Position numbers and translations under genes: made by a program. 64,000 bases of DNA from NCBI GenBank assembly GCA_947089855.1, contig CAMUML010000006.1, positions 39,915 to 103,914 of the forward strand. Direction: 5' to 3'. The DNA comes from an uncultured Eubacterium sp. (GTDB taxonomy: Bacteria; Bacillota; Clostridia; Lachnospirales; Lachnospiraceae). Shown here one piece after another: positions 41,167 to 50,810 of this stretch (position 1 is its first letter; each line of letters begins with the position of its first letter). A model generated the notes under the pieces. The model was not told where the DNA came from and searched no databases. It worked only from the letters and a program-made list of their open reading frames with translations.

Positions 41167-43272
41167 ATGCAGGAAAACAAGAAAAAAGGCAAAAACAAAA
41201 AACACCGTACGATTGCGGGCGCCTTTGCGCTGCTGCTTGGCGTAGCGGCAATTGGCAGTGCCAGCATCCGCGGCATAGGCGTAAAAGCGGATACAAAAGA
41301 TGCCGCCGCAGAAAGCATTGGGGCGCAAACGGCTTCCCCTGCGCTGAATGCAGACAGCAAAGACGCGTCCTGGTTTACCGCGCAGGCAAACGCCAGTGTT
41401 TACCAGCTGCTGGATTTTACAGATGAGCAGGAAAAAAAGTTTGCTGAAAAAGGGCTGCTGGATAAGCCAAAGAGCCTATCCATTGCCCGGGATGGCGGGG
41501 GTGTCGCATGGAACCTGGACGCATACCGCTTTTTGGAGCAGGAAAAAGCGCCGGACAGCGCCAATCCAAGCCTTTGGCGCAATGCACAGCTAAATTCTTT
41601 GTATGGGCTTTTTGAAGTGGTGGACGGTATTTATCAGGTGCGGGGCTATGATGTAGCAAATATTACGTTTGTACGCAGTGACCATGGCTGGATTATATTT
41701 GACTGTACCACAAGCATAGAGACGGCCAGGGCGGCATTGGAGCTTTTTGAAAAGAACTTTGGCAAGGCACATATTGCAGCGGTGGTGGTCAGCCATGCGC
41801 ACATTGACCATTATGGCGGTATTGGCGGGCTGATAGCGGAAAAAGATTTGGCGGATGCTTCGTTGTCCTTAAAAAAGCAGATCGCATCCGGGAAAACGCT
41901 TGTAATTGTACCGGAAGGGTATGAAAAAGCGGTTATGGAAGAAAATGTGTTTGCTGGAAACGCGATGAAGCGCAGGTCCAATTACCAATATGGCTCTTTT
42001 TTGCAAAAAGGGGAAAAGGGGAGCCTTTCGGTTGGCATCGGGCTTACGCCGTCCAGCGGTACAACTTCTTACATAACGCCGACCTATGAAGTAAAAAAAG
42101 ACGTGTTAGAGATGACGGTAGACGGCGTAGAGATGGTATTCCAGCTAACGCCGGATACCGAGTCCCCAGCTGAGATGAATACCTACCTGCCGCAATACAA
42201 AGCGCTTTGGATGGCGGAAAACTGTACGGGTACGATGCATAACCTGTATACGCTGCGCGGCGCACAGATCCGTGATGCCAATACTTGGGCGCGGTATATT
42301 ATGGAGGCACAGGCGTTGTTTGGGGATAAAACAAATGTGGTCTTCCAGTCGCATAATTGGCCGCATTGGGGCAAGCAGACGGTGAAAGAATACTTGACGA
42401 ATACCGCATCTGTCTATAAGTATATATTTTCACAGACGTTGCAGTATTTGAATGAAGGGTATACGGAAACGGAGATCGCATCGATGGTTTCCTTGCCGGC
42501 CGGGCTGGAGAAAGTCTGGTATACACGCCAATATTATGGGACGTTAAAGCACAATGTAAAAGCTGTGTATCAAAAATATATGGGCTGGTACGACGGCAAT
42601 CCGGTACATCTGGATGAACTGGAACCTTCTGATTATGCGAAAAAGCTGGTGGAATATTTGAAGGATACGGAACAAGTATTAAAAATGGCCAGGGAGGATT
42701 TTGAAAAAGGGGAGTACCAGTGGGTAGCCCAGATTACCAATACGCTTGTCTATGCACAGCCGGATAACCAGGAAGCACGGTATCTTTGTGCGGATGCGCT
42801 GGAACAGCTTGGATACCAGGCGGAATCCGGTGCATGGCGCAACGCCTACCTTACGGCTGCCAGTGAATTGCGCCACGGAAAGGAAGGGTACCCGCAGGCA
42901 GCGTCCCACGCCACAGGCGGGACAGCGCTTGGAATGGATACAGAGACTATGCTGGATTATCTGGGTATCTGCATGGATGCAAAAAAGATGGAAAACCAAA
43001 ATCTGACCATCCATTTAAAGGTCACCGATGAAAAAGAAAAATATACGCTGGCCATCAACCACGGTGTTTTGCTGTATACCAAAGGCGAATGGAGCGGCAA
43101 GGCGGATGCGGTTATCAAAACTGCGCGCGCAGGGATACTTGGGATCGCAACCAACAACCAGCAGTTGATGGACAAAGCGGTCCAGTCAATCAGCGGGAAA
43201 GAAGATATTTTGGCTGTTTTGACAGGAAGCCTGGCAGAATTCCCGCCATATTTTTCGATTATCGAACCGTAG
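41167..43272 (+). CDS. Secreted alkylsulfatase-like metallo-beta-lactamase-fold protein
   Basis: A 701-residue protein of the SdsA1/BDS1 alkylsulfatase type. Signal peptide in residues 1 to about 40 (basic start, then FALLLGVAAIG). The zinc motif HxHxDH is intact (VSHAHIDHYGG, near residue 215), as are the further ligand regions AENCTGTMHNLYTLRG and SHNWPHWGKQ. A dimerisation part and a sterol-carrier-like C-terminal domain (from about 575) complete the usual layout. It should cleave alkyl sulfate esters outside the cell. GGGAGGGG precedes the ATG. Another secreted esterase follows. Confidence 0.87.
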   Translation: MQENKKKGKNKKHRTIAGAFALLLGVAAIGSASIRGIGVKADTKDAAAESIGAQTASPALNADSKDASWFTAQANASVYQLLDFTDEQEKKFAEKGLLDKPKSLSIARDGGGVAWNLDAYRFLEQEKAPDSANPSLWRNAQLNSLYGLFEVVDGIYQVRGYDVANITFVRSDHGWIIFDCTTSIETARAALELFEKNFGKAHIAAVVVSHAHIDHYGGIGGLIAEKDLADASLSLKKQIASGKTLVIVPEGYEKAVMEENVFAGNAMKRRSNYQYGSFLQKGEKGSLSVGIGLTPSSGTTSYITPTYEVKKDVLEMTVDGVEMVFQLTPDTESPAEMNTYLPQYKALWMAENCTGTMHNLYTLRGAQIRDANTWARYIMEAQALFGDKTNVVFQSHNWPHWGKQTVKEYLTNTASVYKYIFSQTLQYLNEGYTETEIASMVSLPAGLEKVWYTRQYYGTLKHNVKAVYQKYMGWYDGNPVHLDELEPSDYAKKLVEYLKDTEQVLKMAREDFEKGEYQWVAQITNTLVYAQPDNQEARYLCADALEQLGYQAESGAWRNAYLTAASELRHGKEGYPQAASHATGGTALGMDTETMLDYLGICMDAKKMENQNLTIHLKVTDEKEKYTLAINHGVLLYTKGEWSGKADAVIKTARAGILGIATNNQQLMDKAVQSISGKEDILAVLTGSLAEFPPYFSIIEP

Positions 43273-43376
43273 GGGATACCGGGGCCATTCTTAGGCGCTT
43301 ATAAAAAGCAATCTTGCGCAAAACGGAATGGCCAAAAGGAAAAATCATATGATGGAGGAAAGAAAAGGGGCAAAAA

Positions 43377-45323
43377 ATGGCAAAAAAAAGAATACAACGG
43401 TTCAAAGCGCTATTAACGGGTGCGGCAGTATTCCTTTCGGCTGTAATTTTACCGGCTGCCAGTACCCATGCGGCGGACAGTGCAGAGAAGGTTTATGAGA
43501 TTAGCATCGTATCGACCAATGATATGCATGCCAGGGCGGCAGCCTCCGAATCTTCGTATGGATTTGGGAAAATCAAGGCAATCGCAGATAAAGAACGCAG
43601 TACTTCGGATCTGGCATTACTGTTGGATGCAGGCGACTTTTACCACGGGCAGGCGTTCGCAACGCTGACGGAAGGGGAGAGCATTGCAAAATTAGCGGCT
43701 GCGGCCGGCTACGATGCGGTTTGCGTTGGAAACCATGACTGGAGTTATGGAAAAGAACGCCTGAATACGCTGGCGGAATTGACAGCGAAAGACAATCAAA
43801 GCGGCGGGTTTGCGCTGCTTGGCGGCAATGTAAAAGACAGCGGCGGGAACCGGTTTTTTGCGCAGGAATTTTTGATCAAAGAAATTCCGGCAACCCAGGG
43901 TGCGCCGGTGAAAGTAGGCGTTTTTGGCGTAATAGACCCGTTGCTTTATACAAAAACAACACCGGCAAATGTAGAGGGGCTTGTGTTTGAAGATATGGCA
44001 GGATATGCCAGGCAGGCAGTCTCGGCATTAGAGGCACAGGGCTGTGGGGTCATTATTGGTATGGCACACTGCAATGGGCCGGTAAAACTGGCGCAGTCGG
44101 TTTCTGGGGTAGACTTGTGGATCGCAGGGCATGAACATATCAGCCTCGAAGAGCAGGTTACCGATGCGGCTGGCCAGCCGGTTTATGTGCTGGAAGCCGG
44201 TTATTATGGCGGGCAGGTCAACGTTACGAAGCTGCGGCTTACGTTGGAAAAGGGGCTTGCCGTTACGACGGCTTCTTATAAAAAAGAAGATCTGGAAAAA
44301 GTTGCTCCGGATGCTTCCGTCGATGCATTATACCAGTCCCTTTCGGATGCGCAGGCGGGGATCCTCCAAGAAAAAATAGGGGAGGTACCCGTAAAACTGG
44401 AAGCATCCTGGGAGGCAGTCCGGATTGGGGAAACGGCAATGGGGCGGCTGGTTACGAGCGCTTATTTAAAGGAAAGCGGTGCAGATGCCGCATTGGAAAA
44501 TGCCGGGGGCATACGTACCGGCAGGGATATTGAAGCGGGGGATGTGACGAAAAGGGATGCGGTGGATACGTTCCCTTTCGGCAATTACCTGGTAGCCAAA
44601 GAGCTGACGGGCGCCCAGTTAAAAGAACTGTTTGAAACCAGCATAGAGATCGGCCTGCAAAACCAGGCGGCCAATCAAGCGGGCGATTATGACGGATGGC
44701 CACAGAATTCCGGCAGCTATCTGCAGGCCGGAGGCGTACAGGTGCGTTATGACCCGGATAAGAAAATGGGCAGCCGCATTGTGGGGCTAGAAATCGGGCA
44801 GAAACCGGTAGAAAATAACAAGTCCTATACGGTTGTAACCAATAACTACCTGGCAGAAAGCGAAGATTATCCAATGCTTGCTTCTGCAAAGGAAAAGTAC
44901 CAGTATACCGCATGTGACGAGATCTTTATCCGGTATCTGCAGCAGGAAGCGCAGGAAACAATAAAATCGCAGCTGCAGACGGCACGTATGGTTGTAGAAA
45001 AAGCAGACGTCCAACAACAGCCGGCATCCCGTCCGGCAGGAACCGTTTTGACTAAGCTGGCAGCCAAAAGCAAAGGGTTCCAGGCGGTATGGAAAAAAAC
45101 GGCTTCCGTTACAGGGTACCAGATCCAATATGCTGCCGACAAGAACTTTAGTACCAGTACAAAAAAAATTACAGTCAAAAATAAAGCAACGGTAAAAAAG
45201 GCCGTAAAAGGGCTGAAAGGGAATAAAAATTATTATGTCAGGATCCGTACTTATAAAAAATCGGGCGGCAGCAACAGCTATTCGAAATGGTCTGCGGTAA
45301 AGAAGGTTAAAACACTGAAATAA
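43377..45323 (+). CDS. Secreted 5'-nucleotidase/2',3'-cyclic phosphodiesterase family protein
   Basis: A 648-residue protein. Signal peptide ending THA near residue 32. Metallophosphatase domain (about 40-290): STNDMHAR, LLDAGDFYHG, VGNHDWSYG, MAHCNG and GHEHI carry the metal ligands. The C-terminal 5'-nucleotidase domain (about 335-520) has ALENAGGIRTG and YLQAGGVQVRYD. Residues from about 550 form a fibronectin-III-like domain rich in Lys, common on surface proteins of Lachnospiraceae. It releases nucleoside and phosphate outside the cell. GGAGGAAAG lies upstream of the start. Confidence 0.9.
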   Translation: MAKKRIQRFKALLTGAAVFLSAVILPAASTHAADSAEKVYEISIVSTNDMHARAAASESSYGFGKIKAIADKERSTSDLALLLDAGDFYHGQAFATLTEGESIAKLAAAAGYDAVCVGNHDWSYGKERLNTLAELTAKDNQSGGFALLGGNVKDSGGNRFFAQEFLIKEIPATQGAPVKVGVFGVIDPLLYTKTTPANVEGLVFEDMAGYARQAVSALEAQGCGVIIGMAHCNGPVKLAQSVSGVDLWIAGHEHISLEEQVTDAAGQPVYVLEAGYYGGQVNVTKLRLTLEKGLAVTTASYKKEDLEKVAPDASVDALYQSLSDAQAGILQEKIGEVPVKLEASWEAVRIGETAMGRLVTSAYLKESGADAALENAGGIRTGRDIEAGDVTKRDAVDTFPFGNYLVAKELTGAQLKELFETSIEIGLQNQAANQAGDYDGWPQNSGSYLQAGGVQVRYDPDKKMGSRIVGLEIGQKPVENNKSYTVVTNNYLAESEDYPMLASAKEKYQYTACDEIFIRYLQQEAQETIKSQLQTARMVVEKADVQQQPASRPAGTVLTKLAAKSKGFQAVWKKTASVTGYQIQYAADKNFSTSTKKITVKNKATVKKAVKGLKGNKNYYVRIRTYKKSGGSNSYSKWSAVKKVKTLK

Positions 45324-45386
45324 TAAATGTGTTTTATACGGGGAGCAGGCAAGCTAAAATCCTTAGCAAGAAAGGAAGAGGAAAAT

Positions 45387-45692
45387 ATGGAACAATCAAA
45401 CGAATTACAGGCTAGGCAGTTAAAAGGCGCAATGGACCACGCAAAGAAAGGGGTTCTAAAAAGAGGGGAACTATTGGATGAAGAACTGGATCCGGTAGCT
45501 GGCGGCGCGGTATTAAACAGTGTGTTTTATATTGCAAAATGTACGCTTTGCGGCTGGCAGTCCCCGCCATATGACGGGCAGGGGGAATGCGATGCAGGCG
45601 GCGTGATCTTTAAACATATCCAGGAACACCCGGACTGCAGTGGGAATTTTGAAGTATACCAGTTTGACAGCAGGAATGTTATTTTAAGCTAA
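45387..45692 (+). CDS. Small protein with Gly-Gly leader and zinc-finger-like core
   Basis: A 101-residue protein. Residues up to about 39 form a helical leader ending ELLDEELDPVAGG, the double-glycine site read by C39 peptidases; the exporter is encoded two genes on. The remaining part contains CTLCGW and, 20 or more residues later, HIQEHPDC, a CxxC...HxxxH arrangement that could hold zinc. It is unlike the four Nif11-type precursors further on. It could be a bacteriocin, signal or carrier. I choose 45387 because GGAAGAGG precedes it; the frame from 45327 lacks a ribosome site. Confidence 0.7.
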   Translation: MEQSNELQARQLKGAMDHAKKGVLKRGELLDEELDPVAGGAVLNSVFYIAKCTLCGWQSPPYDGQGECDAGGVIFKHIQEHPDCSGNFEVYQFDSRNVILS

Positions 45693-45771
45693 TTGCCCAT
45701 CTTGCGAAAATGGCAACGTAAATATAACAGTGCAATGGCTTGTTTGCAATGTTACAGGGAAGCAGAAAATG

Positions 45772-45803
45772 GCGGGGTATCGGGCAAAGCTGCCATACCC
45801 CGC
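45772..45803 (+). promoter_or_regulatory. Strong hairpin between peptide gene and export genes
   Basis: GCGGGGTAT (45772-45780) pairs perfectly with ATACCCCGC (45795-45803), with an inner GGCA/TGCC stem. No T-run follows, so it is not a standard terminator. It could stabilise the upstream peptide mRNA or lower expression of the exporter genes. Confidence 0.55.
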
Positions 45804-45823
45804 AGAAAGTGACGGTGGTTATT

Positions 45824-46297
45824 ATGGAAAATCAGCTTTTCCGTGATAAGAGCATCCAACGGGTGTCTTCGCCGGAGCAGCTAAACGATTATATCCGTGT
45901 ATCGAACCCAGGCGTTTGGATCTGTATGGCGGCAGTTTTGGTGCTTTTGGCTGGTGTTTGTGTATGGGGGGTTTTCGGGCAGCTGGATACAACGGTAAGT
46001 ACCGCAGTGGTTGTAAAAGACGGCACAATGTCGTGTTTGGTGAAAGAAGCGGATATAGCCCGTATCCGCAGTGGAATGACGGTAACGGCAGGCGGGCAGG
46101 AGTGTACCATTGCTGCTGTTTCCGAGGGGCCGGCGGCGGTTCCGGAAGATGCGGATACCTACCTTTTGCATGTCGGCGGGCTGCTGCCAGGGGAGTGGGT
46201 GTATGAGGCAACGGCCCAGTCTACGCTGGAAGACGGTATTTATGCTGGCAGTATTTTAGTGGAACGGGTATCCCCGCTTTCTTTTATAGTAAATTAA
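45824..46297 (+). CDS. Short HlyD-like secretion accessory protein of the NHLP system
   Basis: A 157-residue membrane-anchored protein with one transmembrane helix (about 30-55) and a short beta-rich outer part. The N-terminus (FRDKSIQRVSSPEQLNDYIRVSNPGVWICMAAVLVLLAG, given as family mark in part) is typical of the accessory protein of NHLP leader-peptide exporters. It is much shorter than full adaptor proteins and has no long coiled coil. It starts at 45824 and stands 33 bases before the exporter gene. Confidence 0.75.
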   Translation: MENQLFRDKSIQRVSSPEQLNDYIRVSNPGVWICMAAVLVLLAGVCVWGVFGQLDTTVSTAVVVKDGTMSCLVKEADIARIRSGMTVTAGGQECTIAAVSEGPAAVPEDADTYLLHVGGLLPGEWVYEATAQSTLEDGIYAGSILVERVSPLSFIVN

Positions 46298-46330
46298 AAG
46301 CCAAAAACAATGCCGGAGACGAGGTGTACA

Positions 46331-48511
46331 ATGGGAAAACAGCAATGCAGGCAGCCATTGACCAAAGGCTGTGCAAAAGTTCCGGTAGTCATGCAGATGG
46401 AAGCCCTGGAGTGCGGCGCGGCATCGCTTACCATGATACTGGCTTATTATGGGAAATGGATTCCTTTGGAGCAGGTGCGTGCGGACTGCGGCGTATCCAG
46501 GGATGGTTCCAAGGCCAAAAATGTGCTGCGCGCAGCCAGAAGCTATGGGCTGATGGCCAAAGGCTACCGTTATGAAGTGGAAGATTTAAAACAGCATGGG
46601 AAATACCCATGTATTATCCACTGGAATTTTAACCATTTTGTGGTTTTAGATGGGTTTAAAAACGGAAAAGCGGTATTAAATGACCCGGCAAAAGGGAATT
46701 ATGCCGTTTCAATGGAAACGTTCGACCAGTCTTTTACCGGAATCTGCCTGATGTTTGAGCCGACCGGGCAATTTGAGCCTGGCGGGAAGCCAAAGAGCGT
46801 TTTGGCGTTTGCAAAAAAAAGGCTGGAAGGGGCAGGGGGCGCAATTGCGTTCGTGGTACTGGCAACTCTGATCACTTCCTTGTTTGGCATTATTACGCCG
46901 GCATTTTCCAGGGTCTTTTTAGACCGGCTTTTGACTAGGCAAAATCCGGAATGGTTTTATCCGTTTTTGCTGATGCTGGCCGGGATGACGGTGGTCCAGA
47001 TCCTGGTGGCTTGGCTGCAGGCGGTCTATTCGCTGCGTATGAATGGAAAGATGGCAGCCGTAGGCAATGCTTCTTATATGTGGAAAGTGCTGCGGATGCC
47101 TATGGAATTTTTCTCCCAGCGGATGGCAGGGGATATTCAGCAGCGCCAGACGGCCAATGCTTTGATCGCAAACAGCCTGGTGAATACCTTTGCACCGCTG
47201 GCGCTGCATACGGTTATGATGGTGTTCTATCTGTCAGTCATGCTGCGTTACAGCCCTGTGCTGACTGCAGTCGGGCTCGGTTCCATTATTATCAATTATC
47301 TGATTTCCAATATTATATCCCAAAAACGTATCAACCTGACAAGGATCCAGATGCGGGATGCCGGAAACTTGACTGGGACGACGGTTGCAGGCATTGAAAT
47401 GATTGAAACCATTAAAGCAAGCGGAGCAGAAAACGGATTTTTTGAAAAATGGGCAGGCTACCAGGCCAGCGTCAATACGCAGGAAGTGCGGTTTAGCAAA
47501 TTAAACCAGTATTTGGGGATGCTGCCGCAGGTGGTATCTTCCTTAACCAGTACGGTTATTTTAGCGATGAGTGTGTGGCTGACGATGGAGGGGCAGTTTA
47601 CGGTAGGTATGGTTATGGCCTTCCAAGGGTTTTTAAATTCCTTTGCGGCGCCGGCAATGATGCTGATTTCCGCCGGGCAGACGCTGCAGGAAATGCGCAC
47701 GCAGATGGAGCGCGTGGAAGATGTTATGGAATATCCTACGGACGTAAATTGTGAAGGGCAGGCATTTGATGAAAACAAAGAGTATGGCAAACTGTCTGGA
47801 TCCCTGACGATGAAGGACGTCTCATTTGGCTATTCCCGCCTGGAAGAACCTTTGATCGAGCATTTTAACCTGGAATTAAAGCCAGGCAGCCGGGTAGCGT
47901 TTTGCGGGGCGTCCGGCTGTGGGAAGTCTACCTTGTCAAAGCTGATCAGCGGGCTTTACCAGCCGTGGGGCGGAGAGATCTTATTTGACGGCAAGCCGCG
48001 GGCGGAAATTGACCGCAGTGTGTTTACCGGTTCGCTGGCTGTCGTAGACCAGGATATTATTTTATTTGAAGATACGATTGCCAATAATATTAAAATGTGG
48101 GATACCTCGATCGAAGATTTTGAAATGATCATGGCGGCCCGGGATGCACAGCTGCATGAAGATATTATGCAGCGCGACGGCGGCTACCAGTATAAGATCA
48201 CAGAAGGAGGAAAAGATTTTTCCGGCGGGCAGCGCCAGCGTATGGAAATCGCCCGCGTACTGGCACAAGACCCAACCATTATCATTCTGGATGAGGCGAC
48301 TTCGGCCTTGGATGCAAAAACGGAATATGAAGTGGTAAAGTCGATCAAAGACCGGGGGATTACCTGTATTATTGTGGCGCACCGCCTGTCTACGATCCGG
48401 GACTGTGATGAGATTATTGTAATGGACCACGGAAAAGTGGTTGAGCGCGGTACACACGAAGAATTGTATGCAATGGGCGGTGCCTATACACAGCTAGTCT
48501 CGAATGAATAG
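46331..48511 (+). CDS. C39-peptidase ABC exporter (NHLP family, subunit 1)
   Basis: A 726-residue peptidase-containing ABC transporter. The C39 domain (about 10-140) has the catalytic Cys in ALECGAASLTMILAYYG and His in WNFNHFVVLDG. Six transmembrane helices follow (about 165-440), then the ATPase with GASGCGKSTLSKL, FSGGQRQRMEIARVL and IIILDEATSALDA. It should cut leaders after Gly-Gly and export the core; the substrates are the ELDxVAGG peptides of this locus. Start 46331 is set by GAGGTG upstream; an ATG at 46310 has none. Confidence 0.92.
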   Translation: MGKQQCRQPLTKGCAKVPVVMQMEALECGAASLTMILAYYGKWIPLEQVRADCGVSRDGSKAKNVLRAARSYGLMAKGYRYEVEDLKQHGKYPCIIHWNFNHFVVLDGFKNGKAVLNDPAKGNYAVSMETFDQSFTGICLMFEPTGQFEPGGKPKSVLAFAKKRLEGAGGAIAFVVLATLITSLFGIITPAFSRVFLDRLLTRQNPEWFYPFLLMLAGMTVVQILVAWLQAVYSLRMNGKMAAVGNASYMWKVLRMPMEFFSQRMAGDIQQRQTANALIANSLVNTFAPLALHTVMMVFYLSVMLRYSPVLTAVGLGSIIINYLISNIISQKRINLTRIQMRDAGNLTGTTVAGIEMIETIKASGAENGFFEKWAGYQASVNTQEVRFSKLNQYLGMLPQVVSSLTSTVILAMSVWLTMEGQFTVGMVMAFQGFLNSFAAPAMMLISAGQTLQEMRTQMERVEDVMEYPTDVNCEGQAFDENKEYGKLSGSLTMKDVSFGYSRLEEPLIEHFNLELKPGSRVAFCGASGCGKSTLSKLISGLYQPWGGEILFDGKPRAEIDRSVFTGSLAVVDQDIILFEDTIANNIKMWDTSIEDFEMIMAARDAQLHEDIMQRDGGYQYKITEGGKDFSGGQRQRMEIARVLAQDPTIIILDEATSALDAKTEYEVVKSIKDRGITCIIVAHRLSTIRDCDEIIVMDHGKVVERGTHEELYAMGGAYTQLVSNE

Positions 48512-48535
48512 CAGGCATGCAGGAAGGAGCCAAAA

Positions 48536-50713
48536 ATGGGTTGGTTTGACGAACAGATCCGCCAGCGCAAGCAGCGGGATGAAGACGTGTTTTCCGATGC
48601 CTTTTTAGGTATTGCAGATGCAGTGCTTGGCACAAAGACTGCAGGAAAAGACAGCCGCCTGGTTGCCAAAAATGAGATAGACGAGATTTTAAAATATTAC
48701 CACGCGGCCTCCAGGGAACTGCCGGAGACGGTTAGAAGCCAGGAAGACCAGCTGGAGTACCTGCTGCGCCCCTATGGCATTATGCACCGGAATGTCCATC
48801 TGGAGAAAGGCTGGCGCAAAGATGCGATCGGCGCTATGCTGGCCACACGTAAGGAAGACGGGGCAGTGGCCGCATTAATCCCAGGCAAGCTGTCCGGATA
48901 CAGCTACCGTGACGCTGCGGCGGGAAAATGGGTGCGGGTAGGCAAGGACACCGAAACGCTGTTTGAAACGGAAGCAGTCGCTTTTTACCGGCCGTTCCCA
49001 TTGCGCAGCCTTTCCGCAGCGGACTTGTTCCGGTATATGGCGGGGGCCCTTTGCGCGGCCGATTTTATTTTATTTGGGCTGGCAGCATTGGCGGTTACCC
49101 TGGTCGGGATGCTTACACCGGCGGTGAATAAGCGTATTTTTTCCGATGTAGTGGAAAATGGGAATATACGGCTGCTCTTGGCGTCAGTGGTATTTTTGAT
49201 CTGCATCAATATAAGTTCCATTTTGTTTTTATCGGTGAAACAATTGCTGTTAGCAAGGATCCGGACAAAACTCGCGCTGTCAGTGCAGGCAGCGTCTATG
49301 ATGCGGATCCTTTCGCTGCCCGCCGCTTTTTTTAAAAATTACAGCTCCGGCGAGCTGTCAGCCCGGGTGCAGCATATCCAAACCCTTTGCGACATGCTGG
49401 TATCCGGGGTCTTATCGACGGGCTTGACGGCATTATTTTCGATTGTGTATATTACACAGATTTTTGCCTATACCCCTGCGCTGGTAGCCCCTGCGCTGGC
49501 AGTGGTCGCCGTTACCCTGGCCGTTGCTATATTGTCGGCATTTTTGCAGGTGAAAGTGGGAAAAAGGCGGATGGAACTGGAAGCCAAGGAAAGCGGGTTA
49601 AGTTATGCATTGATTACAGGGGTGCAAAAAATCCGGCTTTCCGGTGCGGAAATGCGGGCGTTTGCCCGCTGGGGCAGTTTGTATGCAAAGGGCGCCCAGC
49701 TTCTTTATAACCCGCCGTTGTTTTTAAAACTGAATACAGTTATCAATACAGCGGTTTCCCTGGTCGGTACGGTTGTAATTTATTATATGGCAGTGCAAAG
49801 CCAGGTGGCGGTATCGGATTACTATGCATTTAACACGGCTTACGGCATGGTGTCGGGGGCATTTTTATCGCTTGCCACCCTTGCGTCGACGTTTGCACAG
49901 ATAAAGCCGGTTTTGGAAATGGCCCAGCCGCTTTTGGCCGCCGAACCGGAAATATCCGAAGGGAAATCTGTAGTTTCGCGCCTTTCCGGAGGCATAGAAC
50001 TGAACAATGTTTCATTCCGCTATCATGAAAATATGCCGCTGGTAGTGGATAACTTGTCATTAAAGATCCGGCCTGGCCAGTATGTTGCGGTGGTAGGGGC
50101 TACCGGCTGCGGAAAATCTACATTGATGCGGCTTATGCTAGGCTTTGAGTCCCCACAGAAAGGGGCAGTCTATTACGACGGCAAAGACCTTGCCAAAATT
50201 GACCTCAAATCCCTGCGGCAAAAAATCGGGGTAGTCATGCAAAATGGAAAGCTGTTTTCCGGGGATTTGTTTTCCAATATTGTAATATCCGCCCCGTGGC
50301 TTACGATGGACGAAGCATGGCAGGCTGCCGAAATGGCAGGCATTGCAGATGATATACGCAGAATGCCGATGGGGATGCATACGGTGGTTTCCGAAGGGTC
50401 AGGCGGTGTGTCCGGCGGGCAGAAGCAGCGGCTTATGATCGCACGCGCAATTGCGCCAAAGCCGCAGATCTTAATGTTTGACGAAGCAACGTCGGCGCTT
50501 GACAATTTGACGCAAAAAATTGTCTGTGAATCTTTGGACCGGTTAAAATGCACCCGTATCGTGATCGCCCACCGGCTGTCTACGATCCGCCAGTGCGACC
50601 GCATTATTGTGCTGGACGGCGGCAGGATTGTAGAGGACGGCACTTATGATTCGCTAATCGCGCAAAACGGGAGGTTTGCAGAGCTGGTGGCGAGGCAGCG
50701 GCTGGACGTATAA
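48536..50713 (+). CDS. NHLP-family ABC exporter, subunit 2
   Basis: A 725-residue ABC transporter without the Cys peptidase. The first 165 residues are a degenerate, family-specific N-domain (MGWFDEQIRQRKQRDEDVF). Transmembrane helices at about 175-430, ATPase with VGATGCGKSTLMRLMLG, VSGGQKQRLMIARAI and ILMFDEATSALDN. It pairs with the peptidase-bearing exporter 25 bases upstream, as in other NHLP loci, to form a heterodimer. AAGGAGC precedes the ATG. Confidence 0.9.
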   Translation: MGWFDEQIRQRKQRDEDVFSDAFLGIADAVLGTKTAGKDSRLVAKNEIDEILKYYHAASRELPETVRSQEDQLEYLLRPYGIMHRNVHLEKGWRKDAIGAMLATRKEDGAVAALIPGKLSGYSYRDAAAGKWVRVGKDTETLFETEAVAFYRPFPLRSLSAADLFRYMAGALCAADFILFGLAALAVTLVGMLTPAVNKRIFSDVVENGNIRLLLASVVFLICINISSILFLSVKQLLLARIRTKLALSVQAASMMRILSLPAAFFKNYSSGELSARVQHIQTLCDMLVSGVLSTGLTALFSIVYITQIFAYTPALVAPALAVVAVTLAVAILSAFLQVKVGKRRMELEAKESGLSYALITGVQKIRLSGAEMRAFARWGSLYAKGAQLLYNPPLFLKLNTVINTAVSLVGTVVIYYMAVQSQVAVSDYYAFNTAYGMVSGAFLSLATLASTFAQIKPVLEMAQPLLAAEPEISEGKSVVSRLSGGIELNNVSFRYHENMPLVVDNLSLKIRPGQYVAVVGATGCGKSTLMRLMLGFESPQKGAVYYDGKDLAKIDLKSLRQKIGVVMQNGKLFSGDLFSNIVISAPWLTMDEAWQAAEMAGIADDIRRMPMGMHTVVSEGSGGVSGGQKQRLMIARAIAPKPQILMFDEATSALDNLTQKIVCESLDRLKCTRIVIAHRLSTIRQCDRIIVLDGGRIVEDGTYDSLIAQNGRFAELVARQRLDV

Positions 50714-50810
50714 AGGCGGCTGCAAAAAATAAGGCGGTTTTTCCCAAATTATGAGCCCTTTGGTAAATAGGGCCGTATAAATAAGTAAAAAGGAAGGAGG
50801 GAGTTATCGT

